From JASHPR01 sp963815375 (GTDB lineage Bacteria; Actinomycetota; Actinomycetes; Streptosporangiales; Streptosporangiaceae): 64,000 bases of DNA. Positions 1 to 8,212 of this stretch are shown one piece after another. The stretch spans positions 124,001-188,000 of the forward strand of contig CAWFGX010000004.1 of assembly GCA_963815375.1 (NCBI GenBank). Direction: 5' to 3'. Under the pieces are notes generated by a model. It did no database searches and had not been told where the DNA came from. It saw nothing but the letters and a program-made list of their open reading frames with translations. The position numbers were made by a program, and so were the translations under genes. Each line of letters begins with the position of its first letter. The first letter of the stretch is position 1.

Positions 1-399
1 CAGCACTTCGCGGGCTCGCCGTGGCAGGCGGGCCACTGCGGCGAGCACCTCACGCCGCTCCTCGCTGTCGATGGCCACTGATTCGGCGGACCACACCGGC
101 GGCGGCACATGCCTGGCCAGCCGGAGGGCAGCGCGCCTGCGTGCCCGCAGCGCCGAGCGCGACCCGTTGATCACGACCGCGCGGAGATACGGCAGTGCCT
201 TGTCCCGGTCCCTCAGCCGCGGCAGATTCTGGTACAGGCTGATAAACGCGTCCTGAACCACGTCCTCTGCGCTCTGCTGGTCACCGAGGAGCAGTAACGC
301 CACCCTCACGAGCCTGACCACGTGAGCGTGGTACAGGCTCCGTATGAAGTCGTCAGGGCTTTCCGCTGAGGGTGGCGCTGACTGCCAGTTCGGATGCAT
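1..399 (-). CDS. SigE-family ECF RNA polymerase sigma factor (3' end outside window)
   Basis: The N-terminal 133 codons of an ECF-type sigma-70 factor that would direct RNA polymerase to a small regulon. The protein starts MHPNWQSAPP from an ATG at 397-399 and then shows the region-2 signature SPDDFIRSLYHAHVVRLVRV, followed by QQSAEDVVQDAFISLYQNL (core-binding and -10 recognition) and ALPYLRAVVINGSRSALRAR, which is the pattern of the SigE-like actinobacterial subfamily. Region 4 is only entered before the sequence runs off the window edge. No anti-sigma gene can be seen because the downstream side is outside the window. The start choice is the first ATG in frame; no strong Shine-Dalgarno precedes it. 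Confidence 0.85.
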   Translation of the reverse strand, partial: MHPNWQSAPPSAESPDDFIRSLYHAHVVRLVRVALLLLGDQQSAEDVVQDAFISLYQNLPRLRDRDKALPYLRAVVINGSRSALRARRRAALRLARHVPPPVWSAESVAIDSEERREVLAAVARLPRRAREVL

Positions 400-477
400 G
401 CATTAATGACGCCACCGATCTGGCCTTTGCTGAGTGCCGGAGGCTAAATCGCCCGCCATGCCAGGCCATCGCCGCGT

Positions 478-822
478 TTACAGGAACTTGCGCAGGCGCA
501 GCACGTCCTTGATGCTGGCATGCACCTTCACCTTGCGGGTCGCCCAGGCCCTCGCGAAACGCTGCGGGTCCTCGGCGATGGACACGATTGTGTCGCTGTC
601 AGTGGTGAACCGGACCTGGGCCGTCCCGTCGCTGTCGCTGGCCTTCCGGGCCGGTTCCGCCCCGTCCGGCCCGACCCGGGTCCAGAAGTGCAGCCCGAGA
701 TCAGTGATCTCGCAGCTCAGCGTCCGGTCCACCAGGGCGTCGGCGCGTTGCTGCGGATCCAGTTCCGAGATCTTGCCGAGGAGGCTGTCGAGTGCCTCGC
801 GGCACTGTTCCTCGGTCGCCAT
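478..822 (-). CDS. SCP2 sterol-transfer / alkyl-sulfatase-C-like domain protein
   Basis: A 114-residue cytosolic protein that looks like a stand-alone SCP2-type lipid-binding domain. Typical features are an N-terminal helix (MATEEQCREALDSLLGKIS), a beta strand with SCEITDLGLHFWTRVGPDG, a central strand AQVRFTTDSDTIVSI and the C-terminal hydrophobic-pocket helix VKVHASIKDVLRLRKFL. The ATG at 820-822 is preceded by a strong GGAGGAGGT Shine-Dalgarno, so the much longer open frame extending to 1422 is not used. The family binds hydrophobic ligands; no specific ligand can be inferred here. It stands alone between the sigma-factor gene and the divergent tlyA operon. Confidence 0.75.
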   Translation of the reverse strand: MATEEQCREALDSLLGKISELDPQQRADALVDRTLSCEITDLGLHFWTRVGPDGAEPARKASDSDGTAQVRFTTDSDTIVSIAEDPQRFARAWATRKVKVHASIKDVLRLRKFL

Positions 823-991
823 CAGGACCTCCTCCGGCCGCCGGCGCGCCGGGGGCCACGGGCATCGGTTCGGCTCATCGGGTGTGCGCCTCGGCTTGCG
901 CCGTAACAGCGGCTGCGGACGGTAGCGTTCCAGGCAGAGCAGCAGAACAGTACCGCTGTGAGGAAGCCCAGCCCAAGGAGAGTGATGGCTG

Positions 992-1279
992 ATGGCAGGC
1001 GAAGGCGCAGAGGCGGCCGGGGGGTGGCACGACGCTGAACCGGGGGAGGCCGCGGGCGGGCGCCAGGGTGAACCCGGTGCCGCGGCGGCCCTGCCCGCTG
1101 AGCCGGCTGGGCAGGTGCCCGCGACCGCCGAGCCCCGGGTCGACGCGGCTCTGGCCAGGCTTGACGAGCTGGCCGGGCTGCCCGTCACCGAGCACACGAG
1201 GGTGTTCGACGACGTGCACAGGCGGCTCGAGGACGTGCTCGGCGAGCTGGGCACCGGCGCGGCCGAGCCGGGCCGCTGA
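992..1279 (+). CDS. small conserved actinobacterial protein upstream of tlyA
   Basis: A 95-residue protein with a low-complexity Ala/Gly/Glu-rich first half and a conserved-looking C-terminal helix containing VDAALARLDELAGLPVTEH and VFDDVHRRLEDVLGEL. Short proteins with this kind of helical tail often precede tlyA in actinobacteria; no function is known to me. The ATG at 992 has AAGGAG about 11 nt upstream. It is the first gene of the long co-directional run to 12931, and tlyA starts only 13 nt after its stop. An alternative ATG at 985 is in another frame and is rejected. Confidence 0.7.
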   Translation: MAGEGAEAAGGWHDAEPGEAAGGRQGEPGAAAALPAEPAGQVPATAEPRVDAALARLDELAGLPVTEHTRVFDDVHRRLEDVLGELGTGAAEPGR

Positions 1280-1292
1280 CCAGGCCAGGTCC

Positions 1293-2090
1293 ATGGCCAG
1301 CAGGACGCGGCTCGACGCAGAACTGGTGCGCAGAAGGCTTGCGCGGTCCAGGGAGCAGGCAGCGGACCTGATCGCGGCTGGCCGGGTTGCAGTCGCCGGC
1401 CAGCCGGCCGCCAAGGCGGCAACGCAGGTCGCGCAAGACGCGGCGATCACGGTCGCGGAACCGGCGAGCGGCCCGGAGTATGCGTCTCGTGGCGGCCGGA
1501 AGCTGGAGGGCGCCCTCAGCGCGTTCGCCGCGGTTACCGTGGCCGGCCGCCGCTGCCTCGATGCGGGCGCGTCAACCGGCGGCTTCACCGACGTGCTGCT
1601 CCGGGCCGGGGCTGAGCACGTGGTCGCCGCGGACGTCGGTTACGGCCAGCTGGCGTGGGAGTTGCGCAGCGACCCGAGGGTGACCGTGCTCGACCGGGTC
1701 AACGTCCGCTATCTCACCCCGGAGCAGGTGGCGCCGCCGCCTGGCCTGGTCACGGCCGACCTGTCGTTCATCTCCCTTACGCTGGTGCTGCCGGCGCTGG
1801 TCGCCTGCGCCGCCCCGGACGCTGATTTCGTACTGCTGGTAAAGCCGCAATTCGAGGTGGGGCGGGGCCGGGTCGGGGCCGGCGGCGTGGTCCGGGATCC
1901 GCAGCAGCGTGCCGAGGCCGTCGCGTCCGTTGCTGCTGCCGCGCATGAGATCGGCCTCGGAGTTGCCGGAATCGCGGCGAGTCCGCTCCCGGGACCATCG
2001 GGGAATGTGGAGTATTTCCTGTGGCTGCGTCGAGCGGAGCCGCCGCTCGACTACACAGCCCTGCAGCGGGCAATCGCGGAAGGACCCTAG
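1293..2090 (+). CDS. tlyA: TlyA family rRNA (cytidine-2'-O)-methyltransferase
   Basis: 265 residues, the usual TlyA length. An N-terminal S4 RNA-binding domain (TRLDAELVRRRLARSREQAA, residues about 4-65) precedes an FtsJ/RrmJ-like SAM-dependent methyltransferase. Motif I is CLDAGASTGGFTDVLLRAGA, with the motif GLVTADLSFISL and the late motif VLLVKPQFEVGR also visible. Known TlyA proteins 2'-O-methylate cytidines in 16S and 23S rRNA and confer capreomycin susceptibility. The start MASRTRL at 1293 is chosen because it begins just before the S4 domain; the open frame upstream to 1068 lacks homologous sequence. The stop TAG overlaps the GTG of the next gene by one base, indicating translational coupling. 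Confidence 0.92.
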   Translation: MASRTRLDAELVRRRLARSREQAADLIAAGRVAVAGQPAAKAATQVAQDAAITVAEPASGPEYASRGGRKLEGALSAFAAVTVAGRRCLDAGASTGGFTDVLLRAGAEHVVAADVGYGQLAWELRSDPRVTVLDRVNVRYLTPEQVAPPPGLVTADLSFISLTLVLPALVACAAPDADFVLLVKPQFEVGRGRVGAGGVVRDPQQRAEAVASVAAAAHEIGLGVAGIAASPLPGPSGNVEYFLWLRRAEPPLDYTALQRAIAEGP

Positions 2091-3124
2091 TGAGCTCGAA
2101 GCGGACCATGCTCCTGGTCGTGCACGCCGGCCGGCCAGCCGGAGTGCGCGTCGCCCGCCGTGTCATCGGCAGGCTGACCGCCGGGGGCGTGAACGTCCGG
2201 GTTCTCGAGACCGAGGCGGCTGAGATGGGCGCCGCGGGCTCCGAGGTGGTCCCGGCGTCGCACCAGGCCGCTGACGGCGCGGAAATGGTGATAGTGATCG
2301 GCGGTGACGGCACGCTGCTGCGCGCCGCCGAGCTCGCCCGGCCTGCTCGGGTGCCTCTGATCGGGGTCAACCTGGGTCACGTCGGTTTCCTCGCCGAGGC
2401 CGAGCCCGAGGACCTCTGGGACGTGGTCGACAGGGTCGTCGACGGGCGGTACCTGATCGAGCGCCGCATGACGATCGACGTGACGGTGCGCAGGAACGGC
2501 GACGTGACCGCAACGACCTGGGCGCTGAACGAGGCCTCGGTGGAGAAGTCCGCGCGGGAGCGGATGATCGACATGGTGATCGAGGTGGACGGGCGCCCGC
2601 TGTCGCGGTGGGGGTGCGACGGGGTGGTGTTCGCGACCCCGACCGGGTCGACCGCGTACGCGTTCTCCGCAGGCGGGCCGGTGGTCTGGCCCGAGGTCGA
2701 CGCGCTGCTGCTGGTGCCGATCAGCGCGCATGCCCTGTTCGCCCGGCCGATGGTCGTGTCGCCGCGGTCGGTGCTCGCAGCGGAAGTCATCGACCCCGGC
2801 TCGGGCCAGGATGAGGCGTCGCGGGCGGTTCTGTGGTGCGATGGACGTCGTAGGGTCGACCTGGATCCGGGCGCGCGCATCGAGGTGCGGCGCGGTGCCG
2901 AGCCGGTGCTGCTAGCCAGGCTGCGCGCTGCCGGAGAGGGCGCTGCAGAAGGCGATGTCGGCGCGCCCTTCACCGACCGGCTGGTCGCCAAGTTTGGTCT
3001 TCCCGTGACCGGCTGGCGGGGCCGAGGCGCCCGTCGGCCCGCCGGCGGCGGCGATGAGGCCGCGCATTACGAGTTAGCGGCACTACGAGCGGCAGGACGA
3101 GGGGAGCCGGGCGGCGATGCTTGA
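2090..3124 (+). CDS. nadK: NAD kinase (ATP/polyphosphate-dependent)
   Basis: Phosphorylates NAD to NADP. The 344-residue product has the NAD-kinase nucleotide motif VIGGDGTLLRAAEL near residue 70, then GVNLGHVGFLAE, ALNEASVEKS and the NAD-binding segment TPTGSTAYAFSAGGPVVWPE. It starts with GTG at 2090, whose first base is the last base of the tlyA stop codon. After the conserved end KFGLPVTGWRGR there is an additional basic/Gly-rich tail of about 30 residues that is longer than in most family members and is probably disordered. Its stop overlaps recN by 8 nt. The tlyA-nadK-recN order is conserved in actinobacteria. Confidence 0.95.
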   Translation: MSSKRTMLLVVHAGRPAGVRVARRVIGRLTAGGVNVRVLETEAAEMGAAGSEVVPASHQAADGAEMVIVIGGDGTLLRAAELARPARVPLIGVNLGHVGFLAEAEPEDLWDVVDRVVDGRYLIERRMTIDVTVRRNGDVTATTWALNEASVEKSARERMIDMVIEVDGRPLSRWGCDGVVFATPTGSTAYAFSAGGPVVWPEVDALLLVPISAHALFARPMVVSPRSVLAAEVIDPGSGQDEASRAVLWCDGRRRVDLDPGARIEVRRGAEPVLLARLRAAGEGAAEGDVGAPFTDRLVAKFGLPVTGWRGRGARRPAGGGDEAAHYELAALRAAGRGEPGGDA

Positions 3125-4970
3125 GGAGGTCCGTATCAGCGGGCTCGGGGTGATCGACGACGCCGTGCTCGAGCTGTCTGGCGGGTTCAATGTGGTAACC
3201 GGGGAGACCGGGGCCGGGAAGACCATGGTCGTCTCCGGGCTGGGGCTCCTGTTCGGCGGCCGGGCCGACCCGCAGCGGGTGCGCCCAGGTGCGGAGCGCG
3301 CCAGCGTGGAAGGCCGGCTCAGCGTCGATGCCGACGGCCCGGTGGCCCGCCAGGTCAGCGAGGCGGGCGGCGACCTCGACGACGATGGCAGGACGCTCCT
3401 GCTGAGCCGTTCGGTGTCGCCAGAGGGACGCTCGCGTGCCTACGCCGGCGGCCGGTCGGTTCCGGTGTCCCTGCTGACGTATCTGGCCGACGACCTGGTC
3501 GCTGTGCACGGGCAGGCTGATCAGCAGCAGCTGCTCAAGCCGGGCAGGCAGCGCGAAGCGCTCGACCGCTACGCCGGGGCCGAGTTCGCCGAGCTGCTCA
3601 CCCGTTACCAGCGGACCTACCAGCGGCACCGAGCCGTCCGCGAGGAACTGGACGAGCTCACCTCGGCCGCCAGGGAGCGCGAGCGGGAAGCCGAGGACCT
3701 GCGCCGCGGTCTGGAGGAGATCGAGAAGGCGGAACCGGTCGACGGCGAGGATGCCACGCTGCTCGCAGACGAGGAGCGGCTGTCGAACGCCGACGCGCTG
3801 CATACGGCCTCGACCACGGCGCATGAGGCGCTGGCCGGTGACCCTTCCGGGGCCCGCTATGACGCGGCGGACGCCGTCACCCTGCTCGGGACCGCGCGCC
3901 AGGGACTCGAGGCCGCCGCCGGCCATGACCCGGCCCTCGCGGCGCTCGCGGCCCGGGTGACAGAGGCTTCCTATCTGGTCTCCGACGTCGCGGCCGACCT
4001 GGCTTCCTACGCGCAGTCAGTGGAGGCGGACCCGGCGAGGCTCGCCGCGGTGCAAGAGCGCCGGGCGGTGCTCGGCCGCCTGATCCGCACGTACGGCACG
4101 GAGGACATCCGGGAGCAGCCCGCAGGAAACGGCACTGCCGACCACGGGGGGCAGGAAGCTTTGCCGGCCGCCCCGGCCGGTACCGTCGCCGCGGTGCTCG
4201 CCTGGGCCAGGCGGGCCGCCGCCCGGCTGGCCCAGCTCGAGGGCGCCGACGACCGGATCGCGGGCCTGGCCGAGGAGGAAGCCAGCCTGGCCGCGGAGGC
4301 CGACGACCTGGCCGGCCAGCTCACCGCTGCGCGGAAGAATGCGGCCGACAGCTTCGCCGAAGATGTCACCGCCGAGCTCGCCGCTCTGGCGATGCCGCAC
4401 GCGAGGATCACGGTCGCGGTGACACCGCTGCGCGAGCTGGGCCTGTATGGCGCCGACGACGTCGAGATCCACCTGGCGGCCCACACGGGCGCACCGGAGC
4501 TGCCGCTGCAGAAGGGAGCTTCGGGCGGGGAGCTGTCCCGGGTCATGCTGGCCATCGAGGTTGTCTTCGCTGGCGCCGACCCCGTACCGACGTTCGTGTT
4601 CGACGAGGTCGACGCTGGCGTCGGGGGCAAGGCCGCTGTTGAGATCGGCCGCAGGCTGGCCCGGCTGGCAAAGCTGGCCCAGGTGATCGTGGTCACGCAC
4701 CTGCCTCAGGTGGCAGCATTCGCCGATACCCACCTGGTGGTGCAGAAGGCCAATGACGGCTCGGTCGTCAGCAGCGGGATCACCCGTCTGGAAAAAGAGG
4801 GGCGGATCCGGGAGCTGTCGCGGATGCTAGCGGGCCTGGAGGACTCGGAGTTCGGCCGGGCGCACGCCGGGGAGCTGCTGGCCGCCGCCGCAGCTGAGCA
4901 CGCGGCCCCGGCCCGCAGGCCACGCTGGCCGCGCGCTGGGAAGTTGCCGGCCGTCCCGCCGCCAATCTGA
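3117..4970 (+). CDS. recN: DNA repair protein RecN
   Basis: SMC-like ATPase of double-strand-break repair, 617 residues. The N-terminal half of the ATPase head carries Walker A GETGAGKTMVV (residues about 28-38); two coiled-coil arms follow, rich in Glu/Arg/Leu (for example around residues 165-215 and 385-440). The C-terminal head supplies the ABC signature KGASGGELSRVM and Walker B TFVFDEVDAGVGG. It is slightly longer than the usual 560-590 residues because of Ala/Glu-rich arm insertions and a Pro/Arg-rich tail. ATG at 3117 lies inside the end of nadK, so the two are translationally coupled. Confidence 0.95.
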   Translation: MLEEVRISGLGVIDDAVLELSGGFNVVTGETGAGKTMVVSGLGLLFGGRADPQRVRPGAERASVEGRLSVDADGPVARQVSEAGGDLDDDGRTLLLSRSVSPEGRSRAYAGGRSVPVSLLTYLADDLVAVHGQADQQQLLKPGRQREALDRYAGAEFAELLTRYQRTYQRHRAVREELDELTSAAREREREAEDLRRGLEEIEKAEPVDGEDATLLADEERLSNADALHTASTTAHEALAGDPSGARYDAADAVTLLGTARQGLEAAAGHDPALAALAARVTEASYLVSDVAADLASYAQSVEADPARLAAVQERRAVLGRLIRTYGTEDIREQPAGNGTADHGGQEALPAAPAGTVAAVLAWARRAAARLAQLEGADDRIAGLAEEEASLAAEADDLAGQLTAARKNAADSFAEDVTAELAALAMPHARITVAVTPLRELGLYGADDVEIHLAAHTGAPELPLQKGASGGELSRVMLAIEVVFAGADPVPTFVFDEVDAGVGGKAAVEIGRRLARLAKLAQVIVVTHLPQVAAFADTHLVVQKANDGSVVSSGITRLEKEGRIRELSRMLAGLEDSEFGRAHAGELLAAAAAEHAAPARRPRWPRAGKLPAVPPPI

Positions 4971-5058
4971 ACGCAAGCTGCGGAGTTGCTGACGATTGCG
5001 GACAGTGATCGCTCCTGCGGCGTCCGGTCGTGCACCGATCTGGCAGACTTACTGTGCG

Positions 5059-6252
5059 ATGAAGGCATGGCTTCGCAAACTGCCAAGAATCCGCCGGAAA
5101 GGGTCCGATGACCTGCCCGGCGTGCTGGCGACGGCCCGCCTGGACCGCAGAACGAAGAACCTGGCCAGCAGGCTGTGCGCCGGTGACATCGCCATCATCG
5201 ATCACGCCGACCTGGATCTGACGGGTGCCGATGCCCTTGCAGGCCGCCGGGTCGCCGCCGTGGTCAACGCCGCGCGGAGCATCACCGGCCGCTACCCCAA
5301 CCGCGGGCCGCAGCTGCTGGTCGACGCGGGCATCCCGCTCGTCGACGACGTGGGCATCGAGGTCTTCGACCGGGTGCGGGAGGGGCAGCAGGTCCGCCTG
5401 GAGGGGGACACCCTGTACGTGGGCGAGGAGGCCGTGGCCAAGGGGCGGCAGCAGGACGCCGCGACCGTGGCCGCGGCGATGACCGAGGCCAAGTCCCACG
5501 TGGTCGGCGAGATCGAGGCGTTCGCCGCGAACACGCTGGAGTACATCAAGCATGAGTATCCGCTGCTGATCGACGGGATCGGGGTCCCGACGCTGCAGAC
5601 CGGGCTGGACGGCAGGGACGTGCTGGTTGTGGCCCGCGGGTACCACTACCGCGAGGACATCACAGCGCTCCGCTCCTTCATCCGGGAGCGCAAGCCGGCC
5701 ATGGTCGGCGTTGACGGCGGCGCGGACGCCCTGCTCAAGGCCGGCTACAAGCCCGACCTGATCGTCGGCGACATGGACTCGGTCTCGGACAAGGCGCTCA
5801 CCTGCGGCGCGGAGATCGTTGTGCATACCTACCTGGACGGCCGCGCGCCGCGTCTGCCGCGGGTCAAGGCGCTCGGACTTGACCCCGTGCTCTGCCCGGC
5901 GGCCGGGACCAGTGAGGACGTGGCGCTGCTGCTCGCCGACGAGAAGGGCGCGAGCCTGATAGTCGTGGTCGGGATGCACCGCTCGCTGGTCGAGTTCCTG
6001 GACAAGGGGCGGCCGGGGATGGCCAGCACGTTCCTGACCCGGCTCCGGGTGGATGACAAGATCGTCGACGCGAAGGGCGTCAGCCGTCTCTACCAGAGCC
6101 GGGTCTCTGTGGCCACGCTGATTCCGCTTCTGCTCGCGGCCGCCGTGACGGTCGTGGTCGCCCTGGGCGTCACCACGGCCGGCCACATATTCTTCCGGAA
6201 CCTCGGCACGGAGCTGGGGACGTTCTGGTACTGGCTGACTGGACTGTTCTAG
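5059..6252 (+). CDS. steA: SteA-like cytokinetic-ring / cell-envelope protein
   Basis: 397-residue protein. Residues about 185-300 resemble the thiamine-pyrophosphokinase catalytic fold, with VGVDGGADALLKAG and DLIVGDMDSVSD, while a single membrane helix (TLIPLLLAAAVTVVVALGV) lies near the C-terminus. This architecture is that of corynebacterial SteA, which with SteB acts in septal wall assembly and daughter-cell separation. The ATG at 5059 (MKAWLRKLPRIRRK) is preferred over the GTG-like upstream extension to 4996, which adds non-conserved residues. The TAG stop shares its last base with the GTG of steB, so the two partners are made together. The enzymatic activity of the TPK-like domain is unproven. 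Confidence 0.85.
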   Translation: MKAWLRKLPRIRRKGSDDLPGVLATARLDRRTKNLASRLCAGDIAIIDHADLDLTGADALAGRRVAAVVNAARSITGRYPNRGPQLLVDAGIPLVDDVGIEVFDRVREGQQVRLEGDTLYVGEEAVAKGRQQDAATVAAAMTEAKSHVVGEIEAFAANTLEYIKHEYPLLIDGIGVPTLQTGLDGRDVLVVARGYHYREDITALRSFIRERKPAMVGVDGGADALLKAGYKPDLIVGDMDSVSDKALTCGAEIVVHTYLDGRAPRLPRVKALGLDPVLCPAAGTSEDVALLLADEKGASLIVVVGMHRSLVEFLDKGRPGMASTFLTRLRVDDKIVDAKGVSRLYQSRVSVATLIPLLLAAAVTVVVALGVTTAGHIFFRNLGTELGTFWYWLTGLF

Positions 6253-7340
6253 TGATCGACTTCCGCTATCACCTGGTTTCTATCGTTGCTGTGTTCCTGG
6301 CCCTGGCGATCGGCATCGTCGTAGGCGCCACTCAGCTGAAGCCGGCCACGTCCTCCCTTCTCGACAGCCAGTCGAACGCGGAGAAGCACGAGATCAACTC
6401 GTTGCGGTCGCAGAACAAGAGCCTGCAGAGCCAGGCCGGCAGCGGTCAGCAGTTCGCCCAGGCCGCCGCGCCGCGGCTGCTCGATGGCCTGCTGTCCGGC
6501 CAGCGGGTAGTGCTAGTCACGGCCCCCGGGGCGGACGGCTCCACGGTCACCGGCGTGACCACCGCCCTGCAGCAGGCGGGAGCCAGGGTCACCGGCCAGG
6601 TCGGGCTCCAGTCGAGGTTCTTTCTTACCAGCCCCAGCATCGAGAGCAACCTCAGCGACCTGGCGGCGGACCTCGCCCCGGCCGGCGTGGTCCCGGGCAG
6701 CAGCCAGATCGCGCAGCTCGCCGCCATCCCCAAGATCGCCGGCCAGACCGAGGCCGCGCAGGTGCTCGCAGCGGCGCTCGTCGCTGGCACCTCAGGCACG
6801 CCAAGCGCCCCTGGCAGCCAGAACGCCCCCGGCCTGCCGTCCGCACAGAACAGCACCGACCTGCCAGCAAGCCAGGTCAGCGCGATCCTCAACGGATTCG
6901 CCAGCCAGGGATACCTGCAGGTGAGCCCGACAGGCGGGGCGGCGGCGCTTGAGCAGGCGACGCTCGCCGTCGTGATCATCCCGTCGAACCCGCCGCCGGG
7001 CGGCGACTCCGACCCAGCGAACCTGGCCCTGATCTCCCTTGCCTATCAGCTGCGGCTGGCGTCGCGTGGCCTCGTCCTGGCCGGGCCGCTCTCAGCGTCC
7101 GGCCCGGGCAGCGCCATCGACGAGCTGATCAACGGCAACACCGGGGTCCAGCTGTCCAGCGTCGACGACGCCGACAGCGAGCAGGGCCAGATCATGGTCG
7201 CCCAGGCCCTCGCCAGCCTGACCGACGGGCAGAAAGCGGCCGCCTACGGACCCGGCCCGGGTGCCGTCCCCAGCCCGGCACCGTCCGACCCGCCGTCCCC
7301 CACGCCGTCGAAGTCGGCCAAGCCCAAGAGCAGCGGGTGA
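6252..7340 (+). CDS. steB: SteB / MctB-like membrane-anchored envelope protein (copper transporter family)
   Basis: 362 residues beginning with the hallmark MIDFRYHLVSIVAVFLALAI, an N-terminal membrane anchor followed by a coiled-coil stretch (NAEKHEINSLRSQNKSL) and a large extracytoplasmic domain. The tail is a Pro/Ser-rich linker (PSPAPSDPPSPTPSKS). The family includes mycobacterial MctB (Rv1698, annotated as an outer-membrane copper channel) and corynebacterial SteB, the partner of SteA. The adjacency to steA here supports the SteB role over copper export. The GTG start shares a base with the steA stop; the stop overlaps the next gene by 4 nt (GTGA). Confidence 0.82.
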   Translation: MIDFRYHLVSIVAVFLALAIGIVVGATQLKPATSSLLDSQSNAEKHEINSLRSQNKSLQSQAGSGQQFAQAAAPRLLDGLLSGQRVVLVTAPGADGSTVTGVTTALQQAGARVTGQVGLQSRFFLTSPSIESNLSDLAADLAPAGVVPGSSQIAQLAAIPKIAGQTEAAQVLAAALVAGTSGTPSAPGSQNAPGLPSAQNSTDLPASQVSAILNGFASQGYLQVSPTGGAAALEQATLAVVIIPSNPPPGGDSDPANLALISLAYQLRLASRGLVLAGPLSASGPGSAIDELINGNTGVQLSSVDDADSEQGQIMVAQALASLTDGQKAAAYGPGPGAVPSPAPSDPPSPTPSKSAKPKSSG

Positions 7341-8212
7341 GCGGTGCCCTGTCCCGGGCTGGCGGGGCACTGCTGACCTGCGGGCTCGCAGCCATCACGG
7401 CGCGTGCTGGGTATGCCGCGCTGACCCGGCGCCCGCCAGGCGGACCGTGGCACTGGGAGCGGCGAAACCATCGCGGCGAGCCGGTGACCCTGCTCGAGGG
7501 CCCGGCGGCGGCCGCAGCCGCCGTGGCGGCCGTGCTGGCCGCGCCCGGGCTGCCCGCTGGCACCCGGGCCGCGATGGCGGTCGCCGGGGCGGGCGCGGGC
7601 GCGCTCGGCAGCTACGACGACCTGAGGGGCAGCAAGGACAGCCGCGGCTTCCGCGGCCACCTCGGCGCGCTGGCCCGTGGTGATGTCACCAGCGGAATGG
7701 TGAAGCTGGCCGGCATCGGCGCCACCGGGCTGGCCGCTGGCCTGCTCCAGGGCGGTACTTCGGCCGACGTCATCGTCAACGCTGGCCTCGTTGCTGGCGG
7801 CGCCAACCTGGTGAACCTCTTCGATCTCCGCCCGGGCCGGGCCATCAAGGTCACCCTTGCCGCCGGGGCGGCCGTGAGCGCCGCCTCAGCGGCCGGCCCG
7901 CTTGCTGCCGCAGCGCCGGTCGGCGCCGCGCTCGCCGTGCTGCCGGAGGATCTCGGCGAGCGGGCCATGCTGGGCGATGCGGGGGCCAACGCGCTTGGCG
8001 CCATGCTGGGCATGGCCGCGGCGGCCACGCTGCCGCGGCCGGCGCGAGTCGCCGTGCTGGCAGGGGTCGCCGGGCTGACCGCGGCCAGTGAGGTGGTGAG
8101 CTTCACCCGGGTCATCGAGGCAGCCCCGCCGCTGCGGTGGCTTGATCAGCTCGGCCGCCGCCCAGCGCCACACAAGGCAGCGCAGGCGACCGCGGCCGCG
8201 ACGCCGCAGTGA
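7337..8212 (+). CDS. MraY/WecA-like (GT4-type) polyprenyl-phosphate sugar-1-phosphate transferase homologue
   Basis: 291-residue multi-pass membrane protein. The three acidic motifs of the GPT/MraY superfamily are visible: GSYDDL (residues 91-96), NLFDLRPGRAIK (160-171) and LGDAGANALGAMLG (212-225). These match the Mg-binding Asp-Asp, the NxxNxxDGxxGLA-like loop and the nucleotide-side motif of MraY/WecA. It is shorter than MraY (about 360) and lacks an obvious full set of 10 helices, so the substrate is unknown; transfer of a sugar phosphate onto undecaprenyl phosphate for a wall polymer is an inference. It sits between steB and murJ with 4-nt GTGA overlaps on both sides, tying it to envelope synthesis. 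Confidence 0.72.
   Translation: MSGALSRAGGALLTCGLAAITARAGYAALTRRPPGGPWHWERRNHRGEPVTLLEGPAAAAAAVAAVLAAPGLPAGTRAAMAVAGAGAGALGSYDDLRGSKDSRGFRGHLGALARGDVTSGMVKLAGIGATGLAAGLLQGGTSADVIVNAGLVAGGANLVNLFDLRPGRAIKVTLAAGAAVSAASAAGPLAAAAPVGAALAVLPEDLGERAMLGDAGANALGAMLGMAAAATLPRPARVAVLAGVAGLTAASEVVSFTRVIEAAPPLRWLDQLGRRPAPHKAAQATAAATPQ

Noticed and set aside
4780..6186. 468-codon antisense frame over steA
   Set aside because: Antisense shadow of steA with no recognisable domain or ribosome-binding site.
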